The notes: generated by a model from the letters alone, not told the origin. A DNA stretch of 64,000 nucleotides from Liolophura sinensis (GCF_032854445.1 NC_088295.1:51137385-51201384), one strand, 5' to 3'. Counted from the first letter of the stretch, positions 11,501-26,500 are shown. Program-made: numbers and translations.

Positions 11501-14500
11501 AAGAATGCCCATGAAATCTGGATTTCATTACAGAATTGGTGTATGATACAATAAAACTTTATGGGAAATATAATTTCAAAAACTATACATGCTGTTGCCA
11601 TGATAATAAAACGTACATGCAAACAACTCTGACAATGACATGCATTTGTAAAGGAGTACCGCAGCTGCGCAGCGAAATTTTGCTTTTATGACACCAAATC
11701 TACTGTTTTTTCTGGAGATGACAACAAAAAGCCTCACTCATATCTTTTCCAAGACCTTTTCACCAACTGCCTTTCCTTTCAAGCCTGTATGTATGTACTT
11801 ACTAAACTGCACGTATTAAAAAACCAACTGTATCATCAAAACACTTATTCATTTATTTATTTAATTGATTGTTGTTTTATGCCGTACTCAAGAATATTTC
11901 ACTTATACGACGGCAGCCACCATTATGGTGGGAGCAAACCGGGCAGAGTCCGGGGAAAACCCATGACCATCCACAGGTTGCTGGCAGACCTTCCCACATA
12001 CATCAAAACACTTGTATATAAGCATATAAACTATGGACGTAACGTAACACTTACTTCTGTTTCCTCAGATGGAGTATAAGGACCAGCACTATCATGATGA
12101 TAAGCAGTAAAATGAGTATAGCTACGACGATGATGAGAGCCAGCTCCAGATCTGTGTACTGGGAAAGGATTCGGTCAGTTGTCACTGTACAGGCTGTCAA
12201 ATACAAGCAATCCTCACAAGTCACATGTACATAGGCCTACATATGGGTTAATCTTTATCATTTTCACAACACATCACATTAGAGAAAGCGAACAGCATTA
12301 CGAAATTCAAATATCTACGATGCCATTTATTTAATTGGTGTTTTATTGCGTTCTAAAGAATAGTTTACTTTCATATGGCACCACCTGATTGGTCAAGTGT
12401 CATCATCCTGGAATATTCATTAGTTGGTTAGCATCACATGACAGAATACATGAAAGAGAAGGAGACACCATTTTTCCTTTCCCATGTGGCCAAATATTTA
12501 TCATACAATATGTGAATCTTTACCTCCTTCCCTTGGCCCAACTGTAAAACCATCATAAAATTTGGTCTCTGTACACCCAGCTGCAGTGCAGGTGAAGCCT
12601 TTAATGCTGAAAGTGAAGAGAAATGCTTGACCATAAGTATAGCTCTACATTACATGGTATCTTCATGAGACAAGCTCAAGGTACAGATCCGCATGACCCC
12701 ACTCTCATTTAGGGTCTGAGGGCTGTGTTGTGATTGGACATCAGAGATCCTTGACAAGTGAAGTATATCAACAGTATGTTAATATTGATCAGCTGAGGTT
12801 CTACATCCGCAAATTTGTTATGTACATGTATATGTATATATTCTGTTCCATTAACTTGATCAAAACAACTGTAACTGATGAGAATACAGTAAAATTGAAA
12901 AAAAACCCCAAAATGAGTGATTTTGAGACAGGAAAGGAAACTATTACGTATATGTTTAGACTGTACCTGTACTGTTTGGAAGGATCTAACTCTCCATTGC
13001 AAAACTCTGTGTTAAGACCAGTACACTGGCCATCCTGCCCAACAGTGAAGATGGCCTGGGACATGCTAGAATCTGAAATCAACAGACAATTAATGTATAC
13101 CAACAGCGCTCATATCCACTGAAGACAGATATCACAGAAATTATCAAGTTTGAAGTAAAAAAAAACATGACCATTCACGCCCATATTCTCTGGTGCTGAT
13201 TGACAACAGATGATCTGATGTATGTGTATATGCATGTATACCACTATTACATACAGTCACCAGTTATTAAATATGATGAAGAAAATAACTTGTATACACT
13301 AATACTTGTGTATTCTGTAGGAATCGAAATGCAAGAGTTTTGATAGTTCTGTTTATCTGGCTATCTATTGGACTGATCTGAACATCCCAAAATGGCCCAT
13401 GAGCAGGGCATTTTAGGTCAGAAAACTGAACTTTACAATTGCATGTGTAATGTTCTTCTCTCCATGTCTCAACTATCATGACATCATCTCAATTTTAGAA
13501 CAAGGGAGAGCTCAGTTGGAAGAGCAACTTACCAAGATTCCAGTCTTTAGGCGTAGCTCTGTACGCGGCTGTCTGACCTTTGTTGGCATCATTCCAGTTT
13601 GTGTATTTACTGTAATACTCTGGTGATTGTCCATTCATTACAGGATCTGCAAAATCCAGCATACATGGTCACATACACTGATCTCTGGTGTCATGACCCG
13701 ATCACTTCATCACCTTTAGCACACAACATGGTCACACACACTGATTTTTCATTTCATGACCCAATTACTTCATCACCCCCATAAAATTTATGTCTTAGCA
13801 CCATAAGTTATATATTACAACCTATATTTGCTTCCAAATATGCTCTTCCTCAAGCAAAGTTTTTATCAGTTAAGGGATACCCAGTACTAGCTATAGGTAA
13901 TGTGGACACCTTATACTTCTAGTCATAGGCCTACCTGAGGCTACTTCAGAATTTTTAACCACTAAGCCATAGTCAACGATTTCTCCATGAGAACTGTCCA
14001 TGAAGAAAGTTGGGTTAACAGAAACTGTGAGTTGATTGGAGCCGTCTTGGTCTGTAACCAGGGTAACCACAGGTGGATAATCTTTCTGTGGCAATGGAGG
14101 GGCTGCAATGCAAGAAAACACACAGTTAACATATATATAATTGACATATTTTTCAGCACACATTTAAATTAAAATTACATATGCACCATTTTTTGCATAC
14201 TAAAACGCATCTATCTTAAACCGTTTTTCAGAAATTGCATCAACATATATTTGTTAGTGCAGACCTACCCACAGTGTAATACTCAACTCATGTAAATTTC
14301 AATATCATTAAAGAGAACATAAAATTTGCCACTAAATATATATACATAGAAAAAATGATATAGGACACAGTTATCACAGAAAATTATGTAAAAATTCTAT
14401 AAAGTCTTGAAAGCTGAGAAGAAGCCATGTTGTAGAAGAACTTATGAACTTGGCCAATCAGTAGTGCTTAAAGTGTCATGTGATAATTGGCTGTCATGTC

Positions 14501-17500
14501 AACTTATGAACTTGGCCAATCACTAGAATTGAAAGTGTCATGTGACAATTGGCTGTCATGTCAACTTACGAACTTGGCCAATCACTAGAGTTGAAAGTGT
14601 CATGTGATAATTGGCTGTCATGTCAAAAAAACCTATTAGCTCTTGATTGTCAGTGTGGTGTCTTATAATGGATAGACAGATATCGATGCAGCATATTGAA
14701 TTTTGCGCTTAGTTTAAGTGTTAACGTGATGCTTTTGAGCCACACATTCATGAGCAGGGAATTCAGAATGGCTGCCTGAGTCACAATGTGTGCATGTTTG
14801 ACAGGACACTGCAGTAACTTGCCAAGGTGAGCTAACAAAAAAACCACCTCGGGAGAGTCATTGCTTGAAGAAAAATATTGTGACTTTGCATTATTTTTCC
14901 TTAGTACAGTCAGATTTATTACGAAGATATCTTTTGTTATCAATCGCAAGGTCCTGTTATGTTTGGTAAATTCCCTGAAGTAGGTACAGCAAGCTAGGCC
15001 AAATGCTGACACCCATGCAGGACAAGGACCAGCAGAACCTCTAAAACATTGTGCTTGTGTCCACGAACATTGCCCTGACCGAGTGACAAACTAAAAGAAA
15101 CATTGGCCCCTTGAACACGAAACAGAGCTAATACTCTGTGGTCGGACATCAGGCGTTTTTGTTTGTATTTTCTCAGTGTCACATTGTTTAATACCGATGA
15201 TACAGGAGAGCTCCTAGGTTTTGTGACATCACTCAAGATTGCCACAACATGGCAAAATGGCGTCACCAAATAAGTGGCTAAGTATTGATAATTGTTTGCT
15301 ATTTATTTTGTTAATAAGCATTGTAGAACTATTAACATATTTTTAGAACATTTCTGACATACTACTACTAAATGATTAATTTTACTTTATTGGCTGACTT
15401 CATGTTCACTTTAAAATTGGGTAAAAACCCCAAAAATATGAAGTAAATAAATCACACCATGACAATAGTGGTAATTTGAGTAAACAAACTAAATATCTAT
15501 CTCACAAGATTACGCCACAAACACCCACTGCACCCATCAAGAATGTGTAAGATCACAGAAATGAAGCTGTAACAGACAAGACAAGTTGTTACACAGAATA
15601 AGGTTCTTACGTCCTATTTCAGAAGCAAAGGTGACATTTTGTGTTACGTTTCCAACCAGGCCTGTTGCTGTCAATGCTCCAACCTACAATGTAAACATCA
15701 CCATATTGGGAGTCGATGACATGATGTAACAAAACGTGATGCTAAGATACTGTAGGTAAACTTTAGTTCAATTTTATTTATTTATTTATTTATTTGATTG
15801 GTGTTTTACGCCGTACTCAAGAATATTTCACTTATACGACGGCAGCCAGCATTATGGTGGGTGGAAACCTGGCAGAGCCTGGGGGGAAACCCACGACCAT
15901 CCACAGGTTGCTGGCAGACCTTCCCACGTACGGCCGAAGAGGAAGCCAGCACGAGCTGGACTTGAACTCACAGCGCCCGCATTGGTGAGAGACTGCTAGG
16001 TCATCACGCTGCGCTAGCGCGCTTAGTTCAATTTTATGAGGATACACTTACATCATCATTTTCAATTTGTCAACATATTTATTTAATACTGTATTTCACT
16101 TAAAATTTAGTAATTTTTAAATGACAGATATTGGTCGATTCTGATTCATTCAACCAGTACCTTATAGAGCCACCTAAGCATTTTTCTTTTACATGTGATT
16201 AATTTCTTATCGCACAAACTTATGTGTTGACATCAAACACATCATTTTTATTTATTTTTTACATGCCAAGCTTTAGGTGAAATGCAGCACTTCACATTGA
16301 ACAACAAGAAAAACCACAACCATTTACCAAATATGCATTCAGATTATTATGTAATGTATTAGAAATGGATTTAATATTGACTATATAGAAATAGACTGTA
16401 GTGAAGTTAGTTGACAGCTGTCTAACCTGTATGCTGTAGTTGTACTCTGGTTTGATGGGAATGTCAGTCATCAGGTGGCCATCGATAAATGTAATACCAG
16501 ACAGCTCTCGGATGATTGTCTCTTCATAGAGCCCAGTCCCATTGGAGTTGGTGCCATTCTTGCCAGTATCAGGCTGTGAAATATGAATAGGGTGTGAAAT
16601 GTTAATGTCTAGAGCCTTGGAACGAATATGGCACTTCTTCTCAAAGGTTGGAAAAAGACATCCAAAAAGGATGATAATTAAGGTAGAGCCCAATATAAAG
16701 CCTTATCAAGATTGAAAAAATAATTGTTTTTGACCTGTTCAACAAATAAGAACTACATGTAAGTGTTTTTCTTGGTATGAATAGGACTGCCTCAAATTAC
16801 ATGTATATCCAGTGGCTTCTTTGAAAAACTGCTTATGTTTTAAAGAGAAAGGTGTAACAGTCAAGAAATCCACTGCAATGATGATGGCCATCAAAGTTAC
16901 TTAATCAGACCAGGTCTGGTGATGCTACACAGTTCATCAGGGGATGCTGGAGTCGTACTGCAAATTTTTTGGCAAATCATGACCCCAAAATTTCCTGAGG
17001 ACAGTGCGCCCTGCTAGGATCGTGTTTTACGATGTAACATATAGTTTTCCCGAATGAAGAACTCTTATATCCAGAAATTTAGGTTTTGGGGCATGCTGAT
17101 TTTATTTATTTATTTCACTGTTTTTTAACACCATACTAAACAATTTTTCACTTACATGATGTCAGTTTTATGGTTTGAGTAAAAAAGAAAACACCATTTT
17201 CGATGGACATTAAGTTGCAAAAACAACTTTGTCAAGGGCTTAGGGTCACCAAGGCTGCATGAACAAAGAGAGCTCATTCCCTATCCATGATCAGGATTGA
17301 ACCTGGACCTTTTGGGTCCTTGTGATTTCAAGACAAGTCCCTTTAGCCACGACTTGCTCCCTCATGTGTAAAGTAAACCTTTTCAATTCAAGCATACTCT
17401 GAGAGAAGAAGCAGCGAAAATTGCTCACAGTATAAAATGCTCTCATTTAACCTGCTAAAACTAGTGGGTAATAAGAAAGTTTGACGATTTTTTATTGAAT

Positions 17501-20500
17501 ACGTTTGCAAAGAATTCATGCTGATACATTCACAGTATTAGCATAAAAACCTTGTGCTTAATAAATACGAAATTGTTATTCGTAAGAAATGCCACTTAAA
17601 CAGTTAAATATATTGAATTGATGATATAATTTTAAGTATACATTAAACACATGTCAGATATAACATCATTAGCGAGTAACAACGTAGTGAATTGTCTCAC
17701 CTCCTCTCTCCAGTAACGGATAATATAACCTGTGATGTTTGCTCCCAGCTGGTCTTGTCCTGGATAATCCCAGACCAGTCGCACAGCAGAGTAGTTATAG
17801 GGGATTGTCTGAACTCTAAAATTCCTCACAGCTCCAGGCGCTGACAATGAATAAAATGTAGTTGTAACAGCGAGAGTGAAGAGTATGAGGTGCTGACAAT
17901 GAATAGAGTGTAGTTGTAACAGCGAGAGTGAAGAGTATGAGGTGCTGACATTGAATAAAGTGTAGTTGTTACAGCGAGAGTGAAGAGTATGAGGTACTGA
18001 CAATGAATAAAGTGTAGTTGTTACAGTGAGAGTGAGGAGTATGAGGCACTGACAATAAATAAAGTGTAGTTGTAATAGCGGGAGTGAAGAAGGTGAGGTG
18101 CAGACAATGAATAAAGTGTAGTTGTAACAGGTAGAGTGAAGAGTATGAGGTGATGACAATGAATAAAATGTAGTTGTAATTGGGAGAGTGAGGAGTATGA
18201 GGTGCTGACAATGATTAAAGTGTAGTTGTAAGAGCGGGAGTGAAGAGTATGAGGTACTGACAATGAATAAAGTGTAGTTGTAACAGTGATAGTGAAAATT
18301 ATGAGGTGCTGCCAATGAATAAAGTGTAGTTGTAATAGCGAGAATATGAGGCGCTGACAATAAATAAAGTGTAGTTGTAATAGCGAGAGTGAAGAGTATG
18401 AGGTGCTGACAATGAATAAAGTGTAGTTGTTACAGCGAGAGTGAAGAGTATGAGGTGCTGACAATGAATAAACTGTAGTTGTAACAGCGAGAGTGAAGAG
18501 TATGAGGTTCTGACAATGAATAAAGTGTAGTTGTAATAGCGAGAGTGAAGAGTATGAAGCGCTGACAATGAATAAAATGTAGTTGTAACAGCGAGAGTGA
18601 AGAGTATGAGGTGCTGACAATGAATAAAGTGTAGTTGTAACAGCGAGAGTGAAGAGTATGAGGTGCTGACAATAAATAAAGTGTAGTTGTACAGTGAGAG
18701 TGAAGAGTATGAGGTGCTGACAATGAATAAACTGTAGTTGTAACAGGGAGAGTGAAGAGTATGAGGTGCTGACAATGAATAAACTGTAGTTGTAACAGGG
18801 AGAGTGAAGATTATGAGGTGCTGACAATGAATAAAGTGTAGTTGTAACAGCGAGAGTGAAGAGTATGAGGTGCTGACAATGAATAAAGTGTAGTTGTAAC
18901 AGGGAGAGTGAAGAGTATGACAGTTCATCTCTAACATAAATAAACAACGCGGCTGTGCTAACCATTATATTTGGTAGAAAGTATTAAAAACCTGTACAAA
19001 TGAGTTTTTTTTGAGTTTTTAGAAATACATGGACAAATTTTAAGCAGACCTTTTACTGTTTACAGGTTGTGGGTATGCGTTTAAGGTGGCATCAGCCCCT
19101 CATGTAAATCTAAGTGTTTTCTTTTCAGTGCTTTTCTGAAGTTTTTGACTTCAGATGAACATTATAACATTAGTAACAAAATAATCCTTACTTCTCCATA
19201 ATTTGTCATTTATTCATCACTGAGGAAATTACATTTTTAAACATAGCTAGAATCGCTACTTGGACCTTGAACACTTTCTTGGTACAGCAGAGCTACTAGT
19301 GCAGAAAACTGGCTGAGGCCACTCCACAAATTACTAGTACATGTAACAACTTTCTGAACGAAAACCCAACAATCTGGTTTGGCGTGTTTAGCTACATGTA
19401 CAGGAACTGAAGGTGTTGTTTGTGATGATTAGACGGATAATGCATGTAAAGTTTACCTGTCAACTGTATTTAATGTACCTCCTATTTTTTGAGAGACCAG
19501 CTGGTTGAATTTTCTAGACATCCAAAACATGTATACAGCGTCAGATGTTACTTGTTCAGAACACACTACTAGAAGCTATGCTATATCCAGACAGTGTAAA
19601 TCATAAATAATAATTATGCTACCTTAAACCACTTTCTGAGTGAAGTCCAAAACATTTGACCTGAACTCTTATTTGTCTAAATACAATGGAATAAAAAACG
19701 CTTAACAGCAAATTTGTCCAACAACCATAAATGTCTAAAAATAAAGCACGCACATGAAGACCATAAATGTGGGTTGTGGTTAATGGATTACAGCCAGTTT
19801 CACTGACAGTTAAACTGATAATACTAATGTCAAATTACATCATACATGTTAATACTTGGGCCCAGAACAAACACAAATTCCTCTGGGACAGTCTAACACA
19901 TCTAACACATCTATCTAACATTTATCTAACACATACCTGATTCTGGTGTCTGGAAGACTGTGTCATTAGACTGAAGTGAGCCCATCTCTGTGGAGGCCAC
20001 AACAATAAACCTATAACTCCAGAACGACTGGCTGATTGTGATAAAACAGTGCGTCAAATTACCACTGACCGAAGCAGCATCTGAAGAAGATCACACAAAA
20101 CAATATAGATAACAGAAAAATATAGGTATCAGAAAATGGCAGAATATTATGTTTCTGAAAATGGTAATTTAGTTCCATAACTGAAACTGCACTCAAAATT
20201 GCCTACAGATGGAAACTTAACAATTAACTTCAGCTTCTGTTTCTTGTCTCAAACTTCCTCAACTTCGGCAATAAATCTTATAATTCGCTAATCAAATTAT
20301 GTTTTCTGTATTTAACAAGAATGGTTTAAATTATTGTCTTTCAATAAATATCACACTTGCACCTGTGGTAATAAAATGATTCAAAGGCTTGCAAAATTTA
20401 TAACGCAATTTACAAATTTTAAGAGCTTAATGTCACCGACTTTAAACGTTAAACTTACTCAGAATTTTGTGAAAGGTAGTTATTTGGGTTAGCTATTCTA

Positions 20501-23500
20501 AAATTAACAGCAAAAATTCGATCAGATTTGTATGGATCAATTTTTTGCCTAAAATCTCTGGTGTCGCCTGTTTAACTCTTACTACTTGTCCGTGTACATA
20601 ATGGCACCGACCTGACAATGTTTCGTTGAGGAGAGACTGGCCACTACTGCCAGGTTGATTATCAAACACCTCCACTCTGTAGGTGACCGGCCCTGGGTAA
20701 GGCTCAGGGGGTAGCACACACACTTCCATGTGGTCTTGGTTCAGCATGCGAACAACAGGGGGAGAGATGGAGGCAGGAGCTGAAATAAAACCACAAGCAC
20801 TTCGTAACACTTCCATGTACCACTGTAATTGCCAGGATTATCACACTTGGCAAAATGTGCAATAATCCCGTATCAAATCCAGAAAACAACACAGGATTAA
20901 CCTTCTTGCAAACTTTGTGAGTACATAATGTATAATACACTGCCACTTACAAACATGAACATATATCATTCTTTTTCGTGACTATTGCAAAAAAAAATTT
21001 CTTAATCACATCACTTTTGTGCTTGTAGACTTAACCTTGGTCTGCAATGGTTATATCAAGGTGTCTGTGTAAATAGGTTGAACTGGTGACATCATATCAG
21101 CGTTAATAGATCTCTGCCATTCTGACCAATCAGAAAGCTGCTATTGCCTTGATGCTTTCTTAAAAACCAGACCAATGGGTCTCAGCATCATCATTCAGTG
21201 TGTCTCTGATGATTTATTTTTCTAAGCATCCTGACAGGGGGTTTGCCCCATCACCGTGCAGAATTTTAAGCAAGGATTTAATATTTTTTATTCTCAGGAT
21301 CCAAGTCAAGATCTTTTTTCATTTCAAGCAATATAATTATTGCTATTCAAATAAAAATGTCATTCTAATGAATGACCCTTTCAGTCAATGTTGAAAACCT
21401 GTGTTTTTTCATTCCTGCAACTTTCATTCCTGCAAAGCACCATGGGTTGATTTATGCTCTGTGTATAAAGGTTATATTTAGAGTTATGCAAAGGACAATA
21501 AGAGCAGTCCTACAAATACTCCAGGATCAAAAATTTATTTATTTATTTATTTCATTGGTGTTTTACGCCGTACTCAAGAATATTTAACTCCACGACGACG
21601 GCCAGCATTAAGGTGGGAGGACACCGACTCAGCCCAGGGGAAACCGACAACTATCTGCAAGTTACCGGCAGACCTTCCCACTTACGACCATCCAAAGAAA
21701 AAAGGTTACAAACTTACCCTCAATACTGGTTTGTGCCGTGACAACTGTTCCAGGAGATGACCTGCCTCCTTCTGGGTACAGTATCACCTTGTAGTTGGAG
21801 TAAGGGTTGAGGCCTGTCACATTGTAAGTTACATTTTCTGAAACAGGTAGCTCTTCACGAACTGTTTCTGCACAAGGGGAAGCACTGCTGTCAGCAGAAG
21901 GGGACTGATAATGAATTGAGGTAGTGTTCCCCTGGAAAAAATTGACACAATACAACAGACAATTACAGCATTTCTACTCTGCATGACGTGAATGGCTGTG
22001 CTCATCCAGTGATCAGTTTATACATTCTGAAATATCAAGACAAAAATATGATGTTCTTGTTTCATCTACATTTGTATGTTGTATGTGTTACTTTGAGGTG
22101 GGTCAGATCCTGCTATGATGACTGCAGAGGTCTAAGACAAAAGTAGTTCTGACCTCTAAATGCTTCTTTAAATGAGCTTGAACTGAACTAAAACTACTCA
22201 AAGTGAACAAACCATATTTACCACCATAATGCTGACCGTCGTCGTATAAGTGAAATATTCTTGAGTACGGCGTAAAACACCAATCAAAAAAAAAAAAAAA
22301 AAAAATCAAACCATATTTATATTGTAGGTTTCATACTGGTTACACTCAGAAGCTTACAAGTTTTTAGATCTCTTGATGTAGGTATAGTTTAGCCCAAGCA
22401 CGTTGGCCATGCGTAATTACAGTTTGTGGTAGAGTTCCATTTTTGAATGACCAGATCTCACAGTGTTACAATTTAAGGCTACGGCAATTCATCTCGCTGC
22501 TCCCTCCCAAACAGAGACATCTCCAAATATGAGTGTGAACGAATACATTACATGACATCTGCTCTTACCGTTGGACAGTAACGACAGAATCCCACAATGA
22601 TCTCCTTTACACAGGCAAACTCATCCACAACGTCAGGGGAGATCACTCTGATGCGATACTTGTCCTTGACAGGTAACGGTGCTGGGGGCAGGTTTTCAGT
22701 GGACATGGGCCAGGTCAGGGCTGCACTTCGTGAGGTCACCTTAACATCAGTGTTTGGGACTGTAGATGCCAGAGCTGCAAATGTAATTGGCAAATGATGC
22801 ATTATGCAAGCCCAATATATAGCAATACAAACATACACTGACAAAACATCTTCGTCAAAACAGAGTACCTGGTTTAAACCACCTACCTTTGGCAAGCTAC
22901 TGATGAACTTTCCCACAGAAGACAACTGAGTGGTCTTCAATGTAACCCTGGTGACTGACAAAGACTCAGGCATAATTCACCCTCTCACAATACCTAGCAC
23001 TACATCGTAAAAATAGGCATCGTGCACAACTTGTATGTGTTGTCAATGAATGGAGAATGCAAACTTACGTATTGTGACAGGTAATGAAATTGATCTTGCC
23101 CCCTGCACGCCCTGAGAACCAGTAGCCACACTGATGTCATATCTTAGCTCTTCCTTCAGATTTGTCACCACATGATGATGAACGCGATGGGTGTTTCCTA
23201 AAGGCGTAGTGATGGGTATCTCTATTTGTTTAGCTGTAAAACCGTCATCGACGTAGACATAAGCTGTGTCCGCTTCGCCTTCCCCAAATACCCAGCCTAC
23301 CCCGATGTTAGAGTCAGCTGTGGGTTCTGCATACACCACCCTGGGCACAGACGGAGCTGAAAATAGCCACAGTTTCATTATTTATTTACTTATTTATTTA
23401 TTTGATTGGTGTTTTACGCCGTACTTAAGAATATTTCACTTACACGACGGCGGCCAGCATTATGGTGGGTGGAAACCGGGCACAGCCCGCGGGAAACCCA

Positions 23501-26500
23501 CAACCATCCGCGGGTTGCTGGCAGACCTTCCCACATACTAATTTCATTATAAAACAGTAAATAAGACATGGGTAGGTCAAACAATGTATGTATCTACCAT
23601 CATATTTTTTATTACCAGCAAGATTTTAAAAAGAAACCCAGAGCTGTATTCTTTATGTCTTCAAGTAGTGATCTTTATATTTAAATTTCTGAAGATGCAT
23701 TTCTTCTGATGTGCTAAAGATTATGAGTACAAGAGTAGGCCAACTTAACTTCTAAAAAAAGTTTTGATTTCTTTGATGCAAATTTGAGTCTTTATGTTCA
23801 CACCTTTTCTTTGTCAAAGTGAAGAGAATGTTTTCTAAAAACTCTTTCCTACAACTGATTGAGACTGGAATTCCGTGCCACTTAAAACTGGCTATAGACA
23901 AACAGTACGTCTACCACTAAGAGCCTACATGTAGTTATGAAATGAAAAACCTGATCTCAATTCATGGAGTACTTTCTGAGATACCACCCTTAACACTGAA
24001 CAGACTAAGATATTGAGTGTTCAATGTTGAATTAGGATTCCAATTTATTATTCAATAAGAAAATAATACACATGATCTTTGAATACTTCAATCCTTGAAT
24101 ATTAGAAATTGATACATCAAAGGGAAGGTTAGATCTGAATAACAAAAGTAACCCTATCACTTGCTTTACATGGCATCAGACAATGGCTCCAAGGCTCATA
24201 GTATGACATCAGTTCCTGTTGTACAGGTGAAATAAACTATCAGACTAATTACCGAGATGAATGCTTTCCTGGACTGATTCACTGGGGCTGTCCCACGCCA
24301 CTGACTGTACAGAGATGTTGTAGGTGGTACCAGCATGTAAGTTTCTGATGGTAGCAGATGTTGCTCTTCTGCTGTTGACAGTAAGCTCTGAGGTATTGTC
24401 AGCTGCAGCAGGCTCCCAGCTAATCCTGTAACCCTGAATGTAGCTGGTTGGGGGATCCCATCTCAGGTTGACAGAGCTGCTGGGTTCCAGTCCCCTGTCC
24501 AGGGCTAGGTTTCTCGGGGGCTCAGGAGCTGGGGAGACAATTATAATAGGTTAAAGTATCTGAACAGTTTTACTTGGTTACTATATTTGATCATAACACT
24601 GAATATTCATTTATTTATATCACTGGTGTTTTACGTCATACTCAAGAACATCATACATATACCACAGTGACCAGCATTATGGTAGGACGAAAACAGTGAT
24701 CATCTGAAGACATATGCACTCATCTTGCAGGCAGTGTATCCAAAAAGTTTAGCTGTCCAGTCAGTTCACAAATATGGGATCTCTAATATAATAGGTGCAT
24801 CCATAATTGTTTTTTTTTTTTTTATTTGACGCTTGATTAATAGGAAATATTACATTTTCTAAGAGCCAAGGCAGGCATTTAGGGGCATGGAGTGGCTCTT
24901 ACCATGTCTTCATTTCAACTTGAAACCCTAGCTGCCTTTTGTATTACATTACTTAGAGGGTGTTACATTTCTTATGTATTATTACATGGCATGGTGTAAC
25001 TAGATGCATAACTCACCTGTGATGACTGTTTTGGTCATGGCAGGGCTTTCCTTTCCCCCGGACACAGACTGCACGGTGAAGACGTAGCGAGCCCCTGGAG
25101 GGAGAGAGAAGGAGCTGTTCTTACCCTCAGCTTGTTCAGCTGAGAGACGGGCCTCTCCAGGACGTTGCTGATCAGACTTCCACTGGAATAGGTATGAGTC
25201 AGCTAACCCCTCCCCGGGCTTTACATTCACCATCACTCCATCCTGCGTCGTCATAAACACAGCAGGACTGTGGCGCCACAGGCTCTGGATAGAGAAAATA
25301 AAGAGAAGCGTTGATAAATAAGATTTGTATTTCATTTATTTATTGTTTTGGGGAAAACATGTATGTAGATTTAAATGCAAATACGAGGATAGCATCAACT
25401 ACAGATCCTTGTCGCTTACAGGCCAACCTGAATGGATGACATTTGGCAGTGCGAGACTGACACGGCAATCCTTATCTCGCATAAACCTGATTCCCTACTG
25501 TGATCCCAAATATGCAGTATAGTAGCTAATTTATAAAATGAAAAAGAAACCAATGAAATTTTATCAATCGATGTTATCAATGTTAGGAGCAGTTACTGCA
25601 CGGAAACCAACAACCAGCGCATATCATGGAATTCATTCAATATGCAAAACCTGTACACAGATCAACCTGGTTTTCACACATCTTCTGCCGCCTATTATTT
25701 GACAGATGACGTATGGACAAGCTCAAATTAAAACCTTTCCCTATTTGCGAAAGCCGTTGAAATTGGGCAGAGGAGAAACACTGGAAGTACCTGTGACAAA
25801 GAGCTGTGTATCTCCACTAGTGGTCACAAGGTCTCCGTCTGTGTTTTGTACCTGGGAGTTGACCCCGATTATATAGGATGTCCCTGGTAACAGTCCATCC
25901 AGCGTGGACGTCTGCTGACTGGGTCTGTACAATTGACTGCCGTTGTGAGATCCTGACAGACTCATCCAAGACAGCTCCACATTATCTACCTTACCCTCCT
26001 CTACAGGCTCCCATATTATCACAACTCCTAACTCTGGGTCTTCCTTAACGCTGACCAGTTTCATCTTTGGAGGATCTGAAACCAAAAAATACAGATATTT
26101 ACATTATTAATTTTTTTATACACATACACTCTACATGTGAACAGTGTGAACAAATGTTGTGCAAATTAACAGTTGTTTGTATTAACTGGAAACAAATGCT
26201 ATCACGACATCTGTAGGAAATAAATATACGCACACATAGTAACTGGCACCCAGGCTTTCTCTGACTGGAGTCCACTCTGTTCACTGTTAATACCCGTCCA
26301 GTAGGTTTCTCCAGGCAGTAGACCTGAATAGCTGATCTGGTGAGTCTCTCCTGTACCCTTTGCTGGCAGACAGATGTGATCCGCCACAAAGGCAAATTGG
26401 GGGCGTGGCCATATCGTTGTGTTGAAGCACTCCACAGAACCGTTCCCTTGACTCCATCGTACAGTTACCTGCGGATCCACTTCACTCCTCACAGCAGTCA

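Noticed and set aside
1-12000. Phosphatase catalytic exons
   Set aside because: I looked by eye on the minus strand for WPDHG and HCSAG type motifs and found none; short diverged exons could be missed.
14650-15269. Minus-strand ORFs of 120 and 91 codons in the e47-e48 intron
   Set aside because: No FN3 motif, no matching splice sites in phase, and e47 joins e48 in frame without them.
18021-18965. Minus-strand ORF of 314 codons
   Set aside because: It is produced by the 52-bp minisatellite; the sequence is the same short peptide in shifting frames with no domain, and similar ORFs exist in the other frames.
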